Origin: Streptomyces spinosisporus
Lineage (GTDB): Bacteria > Actinomycetota > Actinomycetes > Streptomycetales > Streptomycetaceae
Assembly (NCBI RefSeq): GCF_022698145.1
Contig: NZ_JALDAX010000002.1
Location: forward strand, 612,954-676,953
Length of the DNA stretch: 64,000 nt
Direction of reading: 5' to 3'
In this document: positions 17,439-26,557 of the stretch, one piece after another
Numbering within the stretch: the first letter of the stretch is position 1
Layout: the number at the start of each line of letters is the position of its first letter
Notes under the pieces: generated by a model
Databases searched by the model: none
What the model was told of the DNA's origin: nothing
The model's input: only the letters and a program-made list of their open reading frames with translations
Translations under genes and position numbers: made by a program

Positions 17439-18491
17439 ATGCCACCGCTTCGGACACTACTCGCCGTACCTGTGTCCCTGGCGCTGCTCGCCCTGGCCCC
17501 GACCACCTCCCCGGCGCACCGGACGGTCACCGAACCGGCGACGGACGCGATCCTCCCGCTGCTGGTCACCCAGGGCGGAGCCCCCGCCGCGGCCCTCCTG
17601 GCGAGCGGACGGTCCGGCGCCCACTACGCCCGAGCCGGACATGGAATCGCCCGCGCCGACCACTTCCGCGCCGGCAGCATCACCAAGACCTTCGTCGCCA
17701 CGGTCATCCTTCAACTCGCCGCGCAGCAAAGGCTGTCCCTGTCCGACACCGTCGAGCAGCACCTGCCCGGCCTGGTGCGCGGCGCGGGCAACGACGGCCG
17801 CGCGCTGACCCTGCGCTCGCTGCTCACCCACACCAGCGGTCTGTACGACTTCACCGCGGACACCAAGGGCGTCGTCCCTCTCACCCCCCTTCAGGCCGTG
17901 CACATCGCACTCACCCACCCCCCGGCCCTCCGCGGCCGCTTCTCCTACTCGAACACCAACTACGTCCTGCTCGGCCTGGTCGTGAAGCAGGTCACCGGGC
18001 ACTCCTACGCCACCGAGGCCGAGCGCCGCATCATCGCTCCGCTGGGTCTGACGGGCACCTCCTTCCCCGGCTCCCGCACCGCTCTGCCCTCCCCGCACGG
18101 CCGCGCCTACAGCGCCGACGGGACCGACGTCACCAGGCTCGACCCGCGGGTGGCCGGTGCCGCGGGTGAGCTGGTGACCACGCTCGCCGACCTGGACCGC
18201 TTCTACGCGGCCCTGCTCGACGGCGAACTGCTGCCCCCGCGCTGGCTGCACGAGATGCTCGACACCCGCACCGCACACGGCTCGTACGGCATGGGCCTGT
18301 TTCCCGTGACGCTGCCGTGCGGCGTCACGGTGTGGGGACACAACGGGCGCATCACCGGCAGCTACGTGCGCACCGCAGCCACCGCGGACGGCCAACGTGT
18401 CCTCACCTTCCGGGTGAACACGGACGCGATCGCAGATCTCCGCCTCGAACCACGGCTGCTCGACGCCGAGTTCTGCCCTCGCATCCAGTAG
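17439..18491 (+). CDS. secreted serine hydrolase, DD-carboxypeptidase/beta-lactamase class C fold
   Basis: Exported penicillin-binding-type serine hydrolase of 350 aa from the ATG at 17439, with AGGAAGGA seven bases upstream; an in-frame extension to 17364 lacks a ribosome site. A signal peptide covers residues 1-27. Active-site motifs are SITK (80-83), YSN (170-172) and a HNG triad (WGHNGRITG) near 309 in place of KTG, as in class C-like DD-peptidases and esterases. It is likely to trim or hydrolyse peptidoglycan stem peptides, but EstB-like esterase activity cannot be excluded. It is transcribed divergently from the kinase cluster across a 171-bp gap and may respond to the same envelope signals. 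Confidence 0.85.
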   Translation: MPPLRTLLAVPVSLALLALAPTTSPAHRTVTEPATDAILPLLVTQGGAPAAALLASGRSGAHYARAGHGIARADHFRAGSITKTFVATVILQLAAQQRLSLSDTVEQHLPGLVRGAGNDGRALTLRSLLTHTSGLYDFTADTKGVVPLTPLQAVHIALTHPPALRGRFSYSNTNYVLLGLVVKQVTGHSYATEAERRIIAPLGLTGTSFPGSRTALPSPHGRAYSADGTDVTRLDPRVAGAAGELVTTLADLDRFYAALLDGELLPPRWLHEMLDTRTAHGSYGMGLFPVTLPCGVTVWGHNGRITGSYVRTAATADGQRVLTFRVNTDAIADLRLEPRLLDAEFCPRIQ

Positions 18492-18666
18492 AACGACCCG
18501 GTTCCGAACGAAGATCCCGGTTCACGACGCTCGTTCGAGTGAAGTGCCGTCAGTCGTCCGCCGTCAGCCGGGAGCCGTCAGCCGGCGATCCGGCGTGCAT
18601 GCGTGCCGGTGATCCGGCGATCCGGCGATCCGGAGACCGGCCCCGGATACCGCGCACCCGGGCTTC

Positions 18667-20373
18667 CTACAGCGGCACGATGTCCGGCGCCCCCAGCCGC
18701 GCCGCGTCCGCCGTCAGGTCGTCGGGCTGCCGCTGCGACTCCCGCTCGGCCTCCACCCGCTTCTCGTAGTGCTCGACCTCGCGCTCGATCTGGTCCTTGT
18801 CCCAGCCGAGCACCGGCGCCATCAGCTCGGCCGCCTCCCGGGCGCTGCGCGTGCCGCGATCGAAGGTCTCGATGGAGATGCGGGTGCGCCGGGTCAGCAC
18901 GTCGTCCAGGTGCCGGGCGCCCTCGTGCGAGGCGGCGTAGACCACCTCGGCGCGCAGATAGTCGTCGGCGGCCTGCAGGGGCTCGCCGAGGGACTGGTCG
19001 GCCGCCACCAGGTCGAGCACCTCCTCCGCCATCGCGCCGTACCGATTCAGCAGATGCTCGACGCGCACCACGTGCAGGCCGGTGCGCTCCGCGATCCGTG
19101 CCCGCGCGTTCCACAGCGCGCGATAGCCCTCCGCCCCCAGCAGCGGCACGTCCTCGGTGACGCACTCGGCGACCCGCATGTCGAGACCGTGCACCGCCTC
19201 GTCCACCGCGTCCTTGGCCATCACGCGGTACGTCGTGTACTTGCCGCCCGCGACGACGACCAGACCGGGCGCCGGATGCGCCACGGTGTGCTCCCGCGAG
19301 AGCTTGCTGGTGGCGTCCGACTCGCCGGCCAGCAGCGGGCGCAGCCCTGCGTACACACCCTGGACGTCGTCCCGCGTCAGGGGCACCGCGAGCACGGAGT
19401 TCACATGCTCCAGCAGATAGTCGATGTCCGCGCTGGACGCCGCGGGGTGCGCTTTGTCGAGGTCCCAGTCGGTGTCGGTGGTGCCGACGATCCAGTGCCG
19501 GCCCCAGGGGATGACGAACAGCACGGACTTCTCCGTGCGCAGGATCAGCCCGGACGAGGAGTTGATGCGGTCCTTCGGCACGACCAGGTGGATGCCCTTG
19601 GACGCCCGCACATGGAACTGTCCGCGCTCTCCCACCATGGCCTGGGTGTCGTCGGTCCACACGCCCGTCGCGTTGACGACCTGCTTGGCGTGGATCTCGT
19701 ACTCCCCGCCCGCCTCGACGTCCTGCACGCGGGCGCCGACGACCCGCTCGCCCTCGCGCAGGAAGCCCGTCACGCGGGCGCGGTTGGCGGCCTTCGCGCC
19801 GTACGACGCCGCTGTGCGCACCAGCGTGGCCACATAGCGGGCGTCGTCCATCTGCGCGTCGTAGTACTGCAGGGCCCCGACCAGAGCGTCCTTCCTCAAG
19901 GCCGGTGCCACGCGCAGGGCATGGCGGCGGGTCAGGTGACGGTGCATCGGCAGGCCGCGGCCGTGTCCGCGGGCCATCGACATGGCGTCGTAGAGCGCGA
20001 CGCCCGATCCCGCGTACAGCCGCTCCCAGCCCTGGTGCTGCAGGGGGTACAGGAACGGCACCGGTTTCACGAGGTGCGGGGCGAGCCGCTCCAGCAGCAG
20101 GCCGCGCTCCTTCAGTGCCTCCCTGACGAGCGCGAAGTCGAGCATCTCCAGATAGCGCAGTCCGCCGTGGACCAGCTTGCTGGACCTGCTGGAGGTGCCC
20201 GAGGCCCAGTCGCGTGCTTCGACCAGGCCGGTGGACAACCCGCGCGTCACGGCGTCGAGGGCGGTGCCCGCGCCGACCACTCCGCCGCCCACGACCAGCA
20301 CGTCCAGCTCGCGCTCGGCCATTCCCGCCAGTGCCTCGGCGCGCTGCGCCGGCCCCAGTGTCGCTGTCCTCAC
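18667..20373 (-). CDS. glpD: aerobic glycerol-3-phosphate dehydrogenase
   Basis: FAD-dependent sn-glycerol-3-phosphate dehydrogenase of 568 aa that oxidises glycerol-3-phosphate to dihydroxyacetone phosphate and feeds electrons to quinones at the membrane. The N-terminal Rossmann motif LVVGGGVVGAG (27-37) is followed by the family signature ASGTSSRSSKLVHGGLRYLE. A C-terminal helical domain (about 400-540) completes the DAO fold. The GTG start at 20373 has GGGAGG five bases upstream. A perfect 14-bp palindrome lies 10 bp upstream of the start. The glycerol facilitator and kinase (gyl) genes are not in the window. Identity is secure; which of several Streptomyces GlpD paralogues it is cannot be said. 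Confidence 0.93.
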   Translation of the reverse strand: MRTATLGPAQRAEALAGMAERELDVLVVGGGVVGAGTALDAVTRGLSTGLVEARDWASGTSSRSSKLVHGGLRYLEMLDFALVREALKERGLLLERLAPHLVKPVPFLYPLQHQGWERLYAGSGVALYDAMSMARGHGRGLPMHRHLTRRHALRVAPALRKDALVGALQYYDAQMDDARYVATLVRTAASYGAKAANRARVTGFLREGERVVGARVQDVEAGGEYEIHAKQVVNATGVWTDDTQAMVGERGQFHVRASKGIHLVVPKDRINSSSGLILRTEKSVLFVIPWGRHWIVGTTDTDWDLDKAHPAASSADIDYLLEHVNSVLAVPLTRDDVQGVYAGLRPLLAGESDATSKLSREHTVAHPAPGLVVVAGGKYTTYRVMAKDAVDEAVHGLDMRVAECVTEDVPLLGAEGYRALWNARARIAERTGLHVVRVEHLLNRYGAMAEEVLDLVAADQSLGEPLQAADDYLRAEVVYAASHEGARHLDDVLTRRTRISIETFDRGTRSAREAAELMAPVLGWDKDQIEREVEHYEKRVEAERESQRQPDDLTADAARLGAPDIVPL

Positions 20374-20383
20374 CGCTGCCTCC

Positions 20384-20397
20384 CGCTATCGATAGCG
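20384..20397. promoter_or_regulatory. 14-bp perfect palindrome at the glpD translation start
   Basis: CGCTATCGATAGCG lies immediately upstream of the glpD Shine-Dalgarno. It could be an operator for a glycerol-responsive regulator or a small hairpin occluding the ribosome site. No known motif is recognised. Confidence 0.4.
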
Positions 20398-20467
20398 CCG
20401 GCCGCACCCGTCGGGCGAAGCCCGTCTCCCATTCCCCATGCCCAGATTCTGACCGGGTTGCCCGACT

Positions 20468-20551
20468 TCAGCCACCACTCACCCCCAGCCTGTGGACAAC
20501 ATTCCCGGGACCGACGGAAAACACGGCTGCCCAATACCGCAGAACGGTCAT
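20468..20551 (-). CDS. putative 27-aa small protein or leader peptide
   Basis: Short ORF with an unusually good initiation site: AGGAG five bases before ATG at 20551. The peptide begins MTVLRYWAAV and ends RLGVSGG before TGA. It is weakly amphipathic with a hydrophobic front half. It lies in an AT-richer stretch between glpD (94 bp downstream, same strand) and the divergent sugar-nucleotide dehydrogenase, so it could be a leader ORF for glpD or an independent small protein. The start resembles the first residues of MoaD/ThiS-like proteins, but the rest does not, so I do not assign that family. I have seen no homologue; the evidence is the ribosome site and position only. Confidence 0.45.
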   Translation of the reverse strand: MTVLRYWAAVFSVGPGNVVHRLGVSGG

Positions 20552-20644
20552 ATTTACTCCTAGTGTGACATTGCGCTTCACCTGTCCTGTCCACAGGGCT
20601 TGCGCACCTGTCCCGCTTCGGCTACTGGGAAGGACGGCCCACGA

Positions 20645-21853
20645 ATGCCCGCAGATCTCGCCGTCATCGGACTCGGCCCGTTCGGCCTGCCCCTCGCCCA
20701 GGCAGCCGTCGCTGCCGGCATCTCCACGCTCGGCTACCGGACCGGTCCCGAGCCCGGCCCTCTCAGCCCCGCCGAACTGCGCCGGATGCTCTCGGGGGGC
20801 TTCCGGCACGCCACCACCCCCGCCGATCTCGGCCGGGTCCGCACCGCCGTCATCTGCGCGCCGACCCACCGCGGCGCGGACGGCGGTCTCGACCTCTCCC
20901 AGGTGGCGGCGGCCGCCCGGACCCTGGCCGCGCATCTGCGCCCGCACACCACGGTCATCCTGGAGTCGCCCGTTGCGCCGGGCACCACGGAGGAATTTCT
21001 TCGCCCCCTCCTCGAAGAGGGCTCCGGTCTGCGCGCGGGACGCGACTTCCACCTCGCGTACTCCCCCAGCCGCGTGGACCCGGGCAACCGTGTCTTCACC
21101 CCGGCCAACACCCCCAAGGTGATCGGCGGCCTCACCTCCGCCTGCACCGAGTCGGCCGCCGCGTTCTACGGGCGCCTGACCGACAAGGTGGTACGCGCGC
21201 GTGGACTGCGCGAGGCGGAGACCGTGCAGCTGCTGGAGACCAACTTCCGGCACGTCAACATCGCGCTCGTCAACGAGATGGCCGTCCTCTGCCACGATCT
21301 GGGCGTCGACCTGTGGGACGTCATCCGGTGCGCCGAGACCAAGCCGTTCGGCTTCGAGGCCTTCCGCCCCGGGCCCGGCGTCGGCGGCCACGGCGTCCCC
21401 CAGGACCTGACCGGGCACGCCGGGCGCACCCTGCGCATGGTCGAACTGGCCCAGCAGGTCAACAGCCAGATGCCCCGTTACGTCGTCCGGCGCGCGGCCA
21501 CCCTTCTCAACGAGCACGGCAAGTCGGCGCGGGGGGCCCGTGTCCTCCTCCTTGGCGTCACGTACAAGCCCGACCTCGCCGACCAACAGGGCACGCCCGC
21601 CCGGGAGATCGCCGTCCGTCTGATGGAACTCGGCGCCTCCGTCAGCTACCACGACCCGCACGTCCCGTCCTGGAACGTCCTCGACCGCCCGGTCCCGCGC
21701 GCCGACTCCCTCTACGAGGCCGCAGCCGACGCCGACCTGACGATCCTGCTCCAGCAGCACCGCACCTACGACCTGCAGGGCCTGTCGGTGAAGGCCCAAC
21801 TCCTGCTGGACACCCGCGGCGCCGCACCCACAGGGGCGGCGCATCGGTTGTGA
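20645..21853 (+). CDS. nucleotide-sugar dehydrogenase homologue lacking catalytic Cys and Lys
   Basis: UDP-glucose/GDP-mannose dehydrogenase family protein of 402 aa, starting at the ATG at 20645. Family marks are VIGLGPFGLPLA (7-18), SPVAPGTT (108-115), YSPSRVDPGN, FRHVNIALVNEMA (201-213), GPGVGG (243-248) and GVTYKPDLADQ. The active site looks wrong, however. Where the family has GGxC (HCIP or SCFP), this protein reads GHGVP with Gly250, encoded GGC. The conserved Lys of the EAxKL segment is Gln195. Without the thiol the two-step oxidation to the uronic acid is not expected. It may bind a sugar nucleotide without turnover or catalyse another step. It is monocistronic and followed by a tandem repeat array. 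Confidence 0.8.
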   Translation: MPADLAVIGLGPFGLPLAQAAVAAGISTLGYRTGPEPGPLSPAELRRMLSGGFRHATTPADLGRVRTAVICAPTHRGADGGLDLSQVAAAARTLAAHLRPHTTVILESPVAPGTTEEFLRPLLEEGSGLRAGRDFHLAYSPSRVDPGNRVFTPANTPKVIGGLTSACTESAAAFYGRLTDKVVRARGLREAETVQLLETNFRHVNIALVNEMAVLCHDLGVDLWDVIRCAETKPFGFEAFRPGPGVGGHGVPQDLTGHAGRTLRMVELAQQVNSQMPRYVVRRAATLLNEHGKSARGARVLLLGVTYKPDLADQQGTPAREIAVRLMELGASVSYHDPHVPSWNVLDRPVPRADSLYEAAADADLTILLQQHRTYDLQGLSVKAQLLLDTRGAAPTGAAHRL

Positions 21854-21927
21854 AGAGGGGCGCGCGGACGGACAAGCCCCGGACGCCGGTGGCATGCGTA
21901 ACGGCCCGCGGGTACCTTACAAACACA

Positions 21928-22445
21928 GGTGGAGCCCACCGCAGGGGTCACTGCGGCAGGCTCCAGGATGGTGCACGGAGTGTCCGCCCCTAGTTGCTGT
22001 GGGGGCGGCCGCTCACCAACCCACACAAAGGGTGGAACCCACCGCAGCGGGAACTGCGATGGATTCCTGACCGGTTCACGGGTGTCCGCCCCTACTGTCT
22101 ATGGGGACGTACTGTCTATGGGGACGGCCACTCACCGGCCCACAAAAAGGTGGAGCCCACTGCAGGTGGCGCTGCGGCAGGCTCCAGGATGGTGCACGGA
22201 GTGTCCGCCCCTAGGTCGTGTGGGGGCGGCCGCCCACCGGCCCACAAAGAAGATGGAGCCCACCGCAGAGGGCACTGCGGCAGGCTCCAGGATGGTGCAC
22301 CGAGTGTCCGCCCCTAGTTGCTGTGGGGACGGCCACTCACCGGCCCACAAAGAAGGTGGAGCCCACCGCAGGTGGGACTGCGGCAGGCTCCAGGATGGTG
22401 CACGGAGTGTCCGCCCCTAGGTTGTGTGGGGGCGGCCGCTCACCA
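21928..22445. repeat. five tandem units of about 103 bp with conserved hairpins
   Basis: Units start at 21928, 22031, 22149, 22252 and 22355. Spacing is 103 bp, except the second, which is 118 bp because of an internal duplication of a 17-bp segment (TACTGTCTATGGGGACG). Each unit holds a hairpin: TGGAGCC and CCGCAG pair with CTGCGG and GGCTCCA across a symmetric CA/CA internal loop and a 6-nt terminal loop (unit 1, 21930-21965). A second inverted repeat is CCGCCCC with GGGGCGG around a 10-11-nt loop. Stems are kept while the terminal loops differ in all five units, and unit 2 shows a paired change (GGAG/CTCC to GGAA/TTCC). The period is not a multiple of three, so protein-coding function is unlikely. 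The array lies in a 966-bp gene-free gap. Confidence 0.92.
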
Positions 22446-22536
22446 TCCGAAAATCCGCAAGATCCACCTCCTCCGGCACTTCACCATCCGAAGACGGATC
22501 CGATCCCAGCGAGTGGGCTTGCGGTGACGTCCCATA

Positions 22537-22641
22537 GGCGCCCCCTTCCACGAGGCCGCCCAGTGCCCGGTGGACGGTCCGTCGGAATCGGGCCGGGCCC
22601 CGAGGAGCGGGGTCCGGAACAAGTCCTTGGAAGGGGGCGCT
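22537..22641. other. possible structured non-coding element
   Basis: A perfect 13-bp inverted repeat (22538-22550 with 22628-22640; arms GCGCCCCCTTCCA and TGGAAGGGGGCGC) encloses 77 bp. Inside is at least one smaller stem (GGGCCCC with GGGGTCC, around 22594-22614). The rest of 22446-22769 shows no convincing ORF, promoter or repeat. This could be a folded RNA or a remnant of an inserted element. Confidence 0.35.
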
Positions 22642-22769
22642 CCAGCAACCTGGGGCGCCGGCACGGACGTTATCGCCCACGCCCCGGCTGACCAGCCGAT
22701 ATTCGCCGTGAACGCAACTGCACGCCCCCGTACCGCCCCACGCGCCCCGCACACGCCCCGGGCACACGA

Positions 22770-22806
22770 AAGGGACCGGTCACCCCACCAGGTAACCGGC
22801 CCCCTT
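22770..22806 (-). terminator. hairpin terminator after guaB3
   Basis: AAGGG and CCGGT pair with ACCGG and CCCTT around a short loop, 14 bp beyond the guaB3 stop codon. Confidence 0.65.
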
Positions 22807-22819
22807 CACGCCGTACGCC

Positions 22820-23944
22820 CTACCGCTTGTGCTGCGAGTCCGCCACCGTCACCTCGACCCGCTGGAACTCCTTCAGCTCGCTGTAGCCGGTCGTGGCCAT
22901 CGCGCGGCGCAGGGCGCCGAAGAAGTTCATGGAGCCGTCGGGGATGTGCGAGGGGCCGGTGAGGACCTCCTCGATGGTGCCGACCGTGCCCAGGTCGACC
23001 TTCTTGCCGCGCGGCAGCTCCTCGTTGACGGCCTCCATGCCCCAGTGGTGGCCGCGCCCGGGCGCGTCCGTCGCGCGGGCCAGGGGCGAGCCCATCATCA
23101 CGGCGTCCGCGCCGCAGGCGATCGCCTTCGGCAGGTCGCCGGACCAGCCCACACCGCCGTCGGCGATCACATGCACATACCGGCCGCCGGACTCGTCCAT
23201 GTAGTCCCGGCGGGCCGCGGCCACGTCCGCGACCGCCGTCGCCATCGGGACCTGGATGCCGAGGACGTTGCGCGTGGTGTGGGCGGCGCCGCCGCCGAAG
23301 CCGACGAGCACGCCCGCCGCGCCCGTGCGCATCAGGTGCAGAGCCGCGGTGTACGTGGCGCAGCCGCCGACGATCACCGGGACGTCGAGTTCGTAGATGA
23401 ACTGCTTGAGGTTGAGCGGCTCGTGCGAGCCGGAGACGTGCTCCGCGGAGACCGTCGTGCCGCGGATGACGAAGATGTCCACGCCAGCGTCCACGACCGC
23501 CTTGGAGAACTGCGCCGTGCGCTGCGGGGAGAGCGCGGCCGCCGTGACCACGCCGGAGTCGCGCACCTCCTTGATGCGCCGGCCGATCAGCTCCTCCTTG
23601 ATGGGAGCCGCGTAGATCTCCTGCAGGCGCCGGTTCGCGGACTCTGCGGGCAGCGCGGCGATCTCGTCGAGCAGCGGCTGCGGGTCCTCGTACCGCGTCC
23701 ACAGGCCCTCGAGGTTGAGCACGCCGAGGCCGCCGAGCTCGCCGATGCGGATCGCGGTGGCCGGGGAGACGACCGAGTCCATGGGGGCGGCCAGGAACGG
23801 CAGCTCGAAGCGGTAGGCGTCGATCTGCCAGGCGATCGAGACCTCCTTCGGGTCTCGCGTACGGCGGCTGGGGACGACGGCGATGTCGTCGAAGGCGTAC
23901 GCCCGGCGGCCGCGCTTGCCGCGCCCGATCTCGATCTCAGTCAC
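22820..23944 (-). CDS. guaB3: GuaB3-family IMP dehydrogenase-related protein
   Basis: Member of the IMPDH/GMP reductase TIM-barrel family without CBS domains, 374 aa from the GTG at 23944 (GAAAGG about 8 bases upstream). An in-frame extension to 24004 runs into the guaB terminator and is not credible. Visible: N-terminal IGRGKRGRRAYAFDDIAVVPSRRTRDP typical of the actinobacterial GuaB3 group, VIVGGCATYTAALHLMRTGAAGVLVGFGGG in the barrel, and IADGGVGWSGDLPKAIACGADAVMMGS for phosphate binding. The usual GSxCTT Cys loop is replaced by GGGAAHTTRNV, so the standard Cys mechanism is absent here. The role in purine metabolism is expected but the reaction is uncertain for this group. It lies directly behind guaB, separated by a strong terminator. 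Confidence 0.9.
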   Translation of the reverse strand: MTEIEIGRGKRGRRAYAFDDIAVVPSRRTRDPKEVSIAWQIDAYRFELPFLAAPMDSVVSPATAIRIGELGGLGVLNLEGLWTRYEDPQPLLDEIAALPAESANRRLQEIYAAPIKEELIGRRIKEVRDSGVVTAAALSPQRTAQFSKAVVDAGVDIFVIRGTTVSAEHVSGSHEPLNLKQFIYELDVPVIVGGCATYTAALHLMRTGAAGVLVGFGGGAAHTTRNVLGIQVPMATAVADVAAARRDYMDESGGRYVHVIADGGVGWSGDLPKAIACGADAVMMGSPLARATDAPGRGHHWGMEAVNEELPRGKKVDLGTVGTIEEVLTGPSHIPDGSMNFFGALRRAMATTGYSELKEFQRVEVTVADSQHKR

Positions 23945-24001
23945 GTCTGTGGCCTTTCCCTGATGCGTTGCAGCGCCTACCAGTATCGCCGACGGGTACG
24001 A

Positions 24002-24037
24002 CAAGGGCGGCCCCGGCTGCTTCCGGGGCCGCCCTTG
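24002..24037 (-). terminator. strong intrinsic terminator after guaB
   Basis: A perfect 15-bp stem (24002-24016 with 24023-24037) and a 6-nt loop, beginning 13 bp after the guaB stop and lying upstream of guaB3. It implies that guaB3 has its own promoter or depends on read-through. Confidence 0.9.
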
Positions 24038-24049
24038 AAGGCCTTCCTG

Positions 24050-25594
<1,545 letters not shown>

Positions 25595-25596
25595 CT

Positions 25597-25622
25597 AACG
25601 GGAAGCGCGCCTCTCAAATTCC
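25597..25622 (-). promoter_or_regulatory. SigR-type promoter for guaB
   Basis: On the minus strand GGAAT (25622-25618) and GTT (25599-25597) are separated by exactly 18 nt. This matches the published SigR consensus of Streptomyces (GGAAT-N18/19-GTT). The predicted start site would give a leader of about 37 nt. Confidence 0.6.
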
Positions 25623-25705
25623 ACAGTCACGTGGAGGGCCGGGCTTCGTATGTTCGTACGGAATTGTCGAGGCGCCTGTTCAAACAAGGCGCCGTGGCAC
25701 GGCGG

Positions 25706-26383
25706 TCACTGCTCCGCGAGCGCCCTGAGCCGGCTCAGCGCCCGGTGCTGTGCGACGCGCACCGCCCCGGGTGACATTCCCAACATCTGGCCCGTCTCCT
25801 CGGCGGTGAGGCCCACCGCGATGCGCAGCAGCAGCAGTTCCCGCTGGTTCTCGGGGAGGTTGGCCAGGAGTTTCTTGGCCCATTCGGCGTCGCTGCTGAG
25901 CAGCGCGCGCTCCTCGGGGCCCAGGGAGTCGTCGGGCCGCTCGGGCATCTCGTCCGAGGGCACCGCCGTCGACCCCGGGTGGCGCATCGCCGCCCGCTGC
26001 AGGTCCGCGACCTTGTGCGCGGCGATGGCGAAGACGAACGCCTCGAAGGGGCGGCCGGTGTCCCTGTAGCGCGGCAGCGCGAGGAGGACGGCGACGCAGA
26101 CCTCCTGCGCGAGGTCCTCCACGAAGTGCCGGGCGTCGCCCGGCAGACGGGACAGACGGGTGCGGCAGTAGCGCAGGGCCAGGGGGTGGACGTGGGCGAG
26201 CAGGTCGTGCGTCGCCTGCTCGTCGCCGTCGACGGCGCGATGGACGAGCGCTCCGATCGCCCCTGCGGCACCGGCCGCCTCGTCCTCGCGCATCGGTCCA
26301 TGGTGCCTTGCGGCCGCGCGGTCCGTGGCACCCCGTCCGATGTTGTGCACCGAAGCGTTATGAGCAGGTGCGCCGGAACTCAT
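25706..26383 (-). CDS. shbA: ECF-type RNA polymerase sigma factor ShbA
   Basis: Sigma-70 family factor of 225 aa. Region 2 ([10 protein letters not shown] to [15 protein letters not shown]) includes the polymerase-binding and -10 recognition helices. Region 4 ([45 protein letters not shown]) holds the -35 helix-turn-helix. An Asp/Pro/Ser-rich linker separates them. Start chosen at the ATG at 26383 because AGGAGG lies 9 nt upstream; an internal ATG at 26293 is possible. Its position between guaB and bldM matches the conserved locus of ShbA, which in S. griseus drives transcription of the principal sigma factor gene hrdB (family knowledge). No anti-sigma gene is adjacent, as expected for this type. 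Confidence 0.8.
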   Translation of the reverse strand: MSSGAPAHNASVHNIGRGATDRAAARHHGPMREDEAAGAAGAIGALVHRAVDGDEQATHDLLAHVHPLALRYCRTRLSRLPGDARHFVEDLAQEVCVAVLLALPRYRDTGRPFEAFVFAIAAHKVADLQRAAMRHPGSTAVPSDEMPERPDDSLGPEERALLSSDAEWAKKLLANLPENQRELLLLRIAVGLTAEETGQMLGMSPGAVRVAQHRALSRLRALAEQ

Positions 26384-26496
26384 CCCTTGCGCCCTCCTCT
26401 TCCGCTCGACCGACTCGTCCCCGAGAGACTCCACACCTCAAGGATGCGGCATCCGCGGCGAAACGAGCAGCGGGCACCCGGCGGGCCGTGTTGCCA

Positions 26497-26522
26497 CCCC
26501 GCCCACCGTGCGGTAGGCGGGG
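26497..26522 (-). terminator. hairpin terminator after bldM
   Basis: CCCCGCC (26497-26503) pairs with GGCGGGG (26516-26522), with further ACC/GGT pairing inside, 35 bp beyond the bldM stop and before shbA. Confidence 0.65.
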
Positions 26523-26557
26523 ACTTTCCGGACCCCCGCTGTGACCCACCCAAGGCC

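Noticed and set aside
18492..18666. Short GATCCGGC and CCGTCAGCCGG repeats between the serine hydrolase and glpD as an attachment or insertion site.
   Set aside because: Copies are short and irregular, with no mobile gene nearby; simple sequence drift is sufficient.
20468..20551. Assigning the 27-aa ORF to the MoaD/ThiS family because of its RYWAA start.
   Set aside because: Only the first few residues resemble that family; it is far too short and lacks the terminal Gly-Gly in the right context (its GG ending is likely coincidence).
21929..22420. 163-codon ORF through the 103-bp repeats, and similar ORFs in other frames.
   Set aside because: The repeat period is not a multiple of three, so each unit is read in a different frame; several frames are equally open because the repeat lacks AT-rich stops. 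No start with a good ribosome site.
21928..22445. CRISPR array.
   Set aside because: Units of 103 bp with homologous content throughout, no alternation of short repeats and unique spacers, no cas genes.
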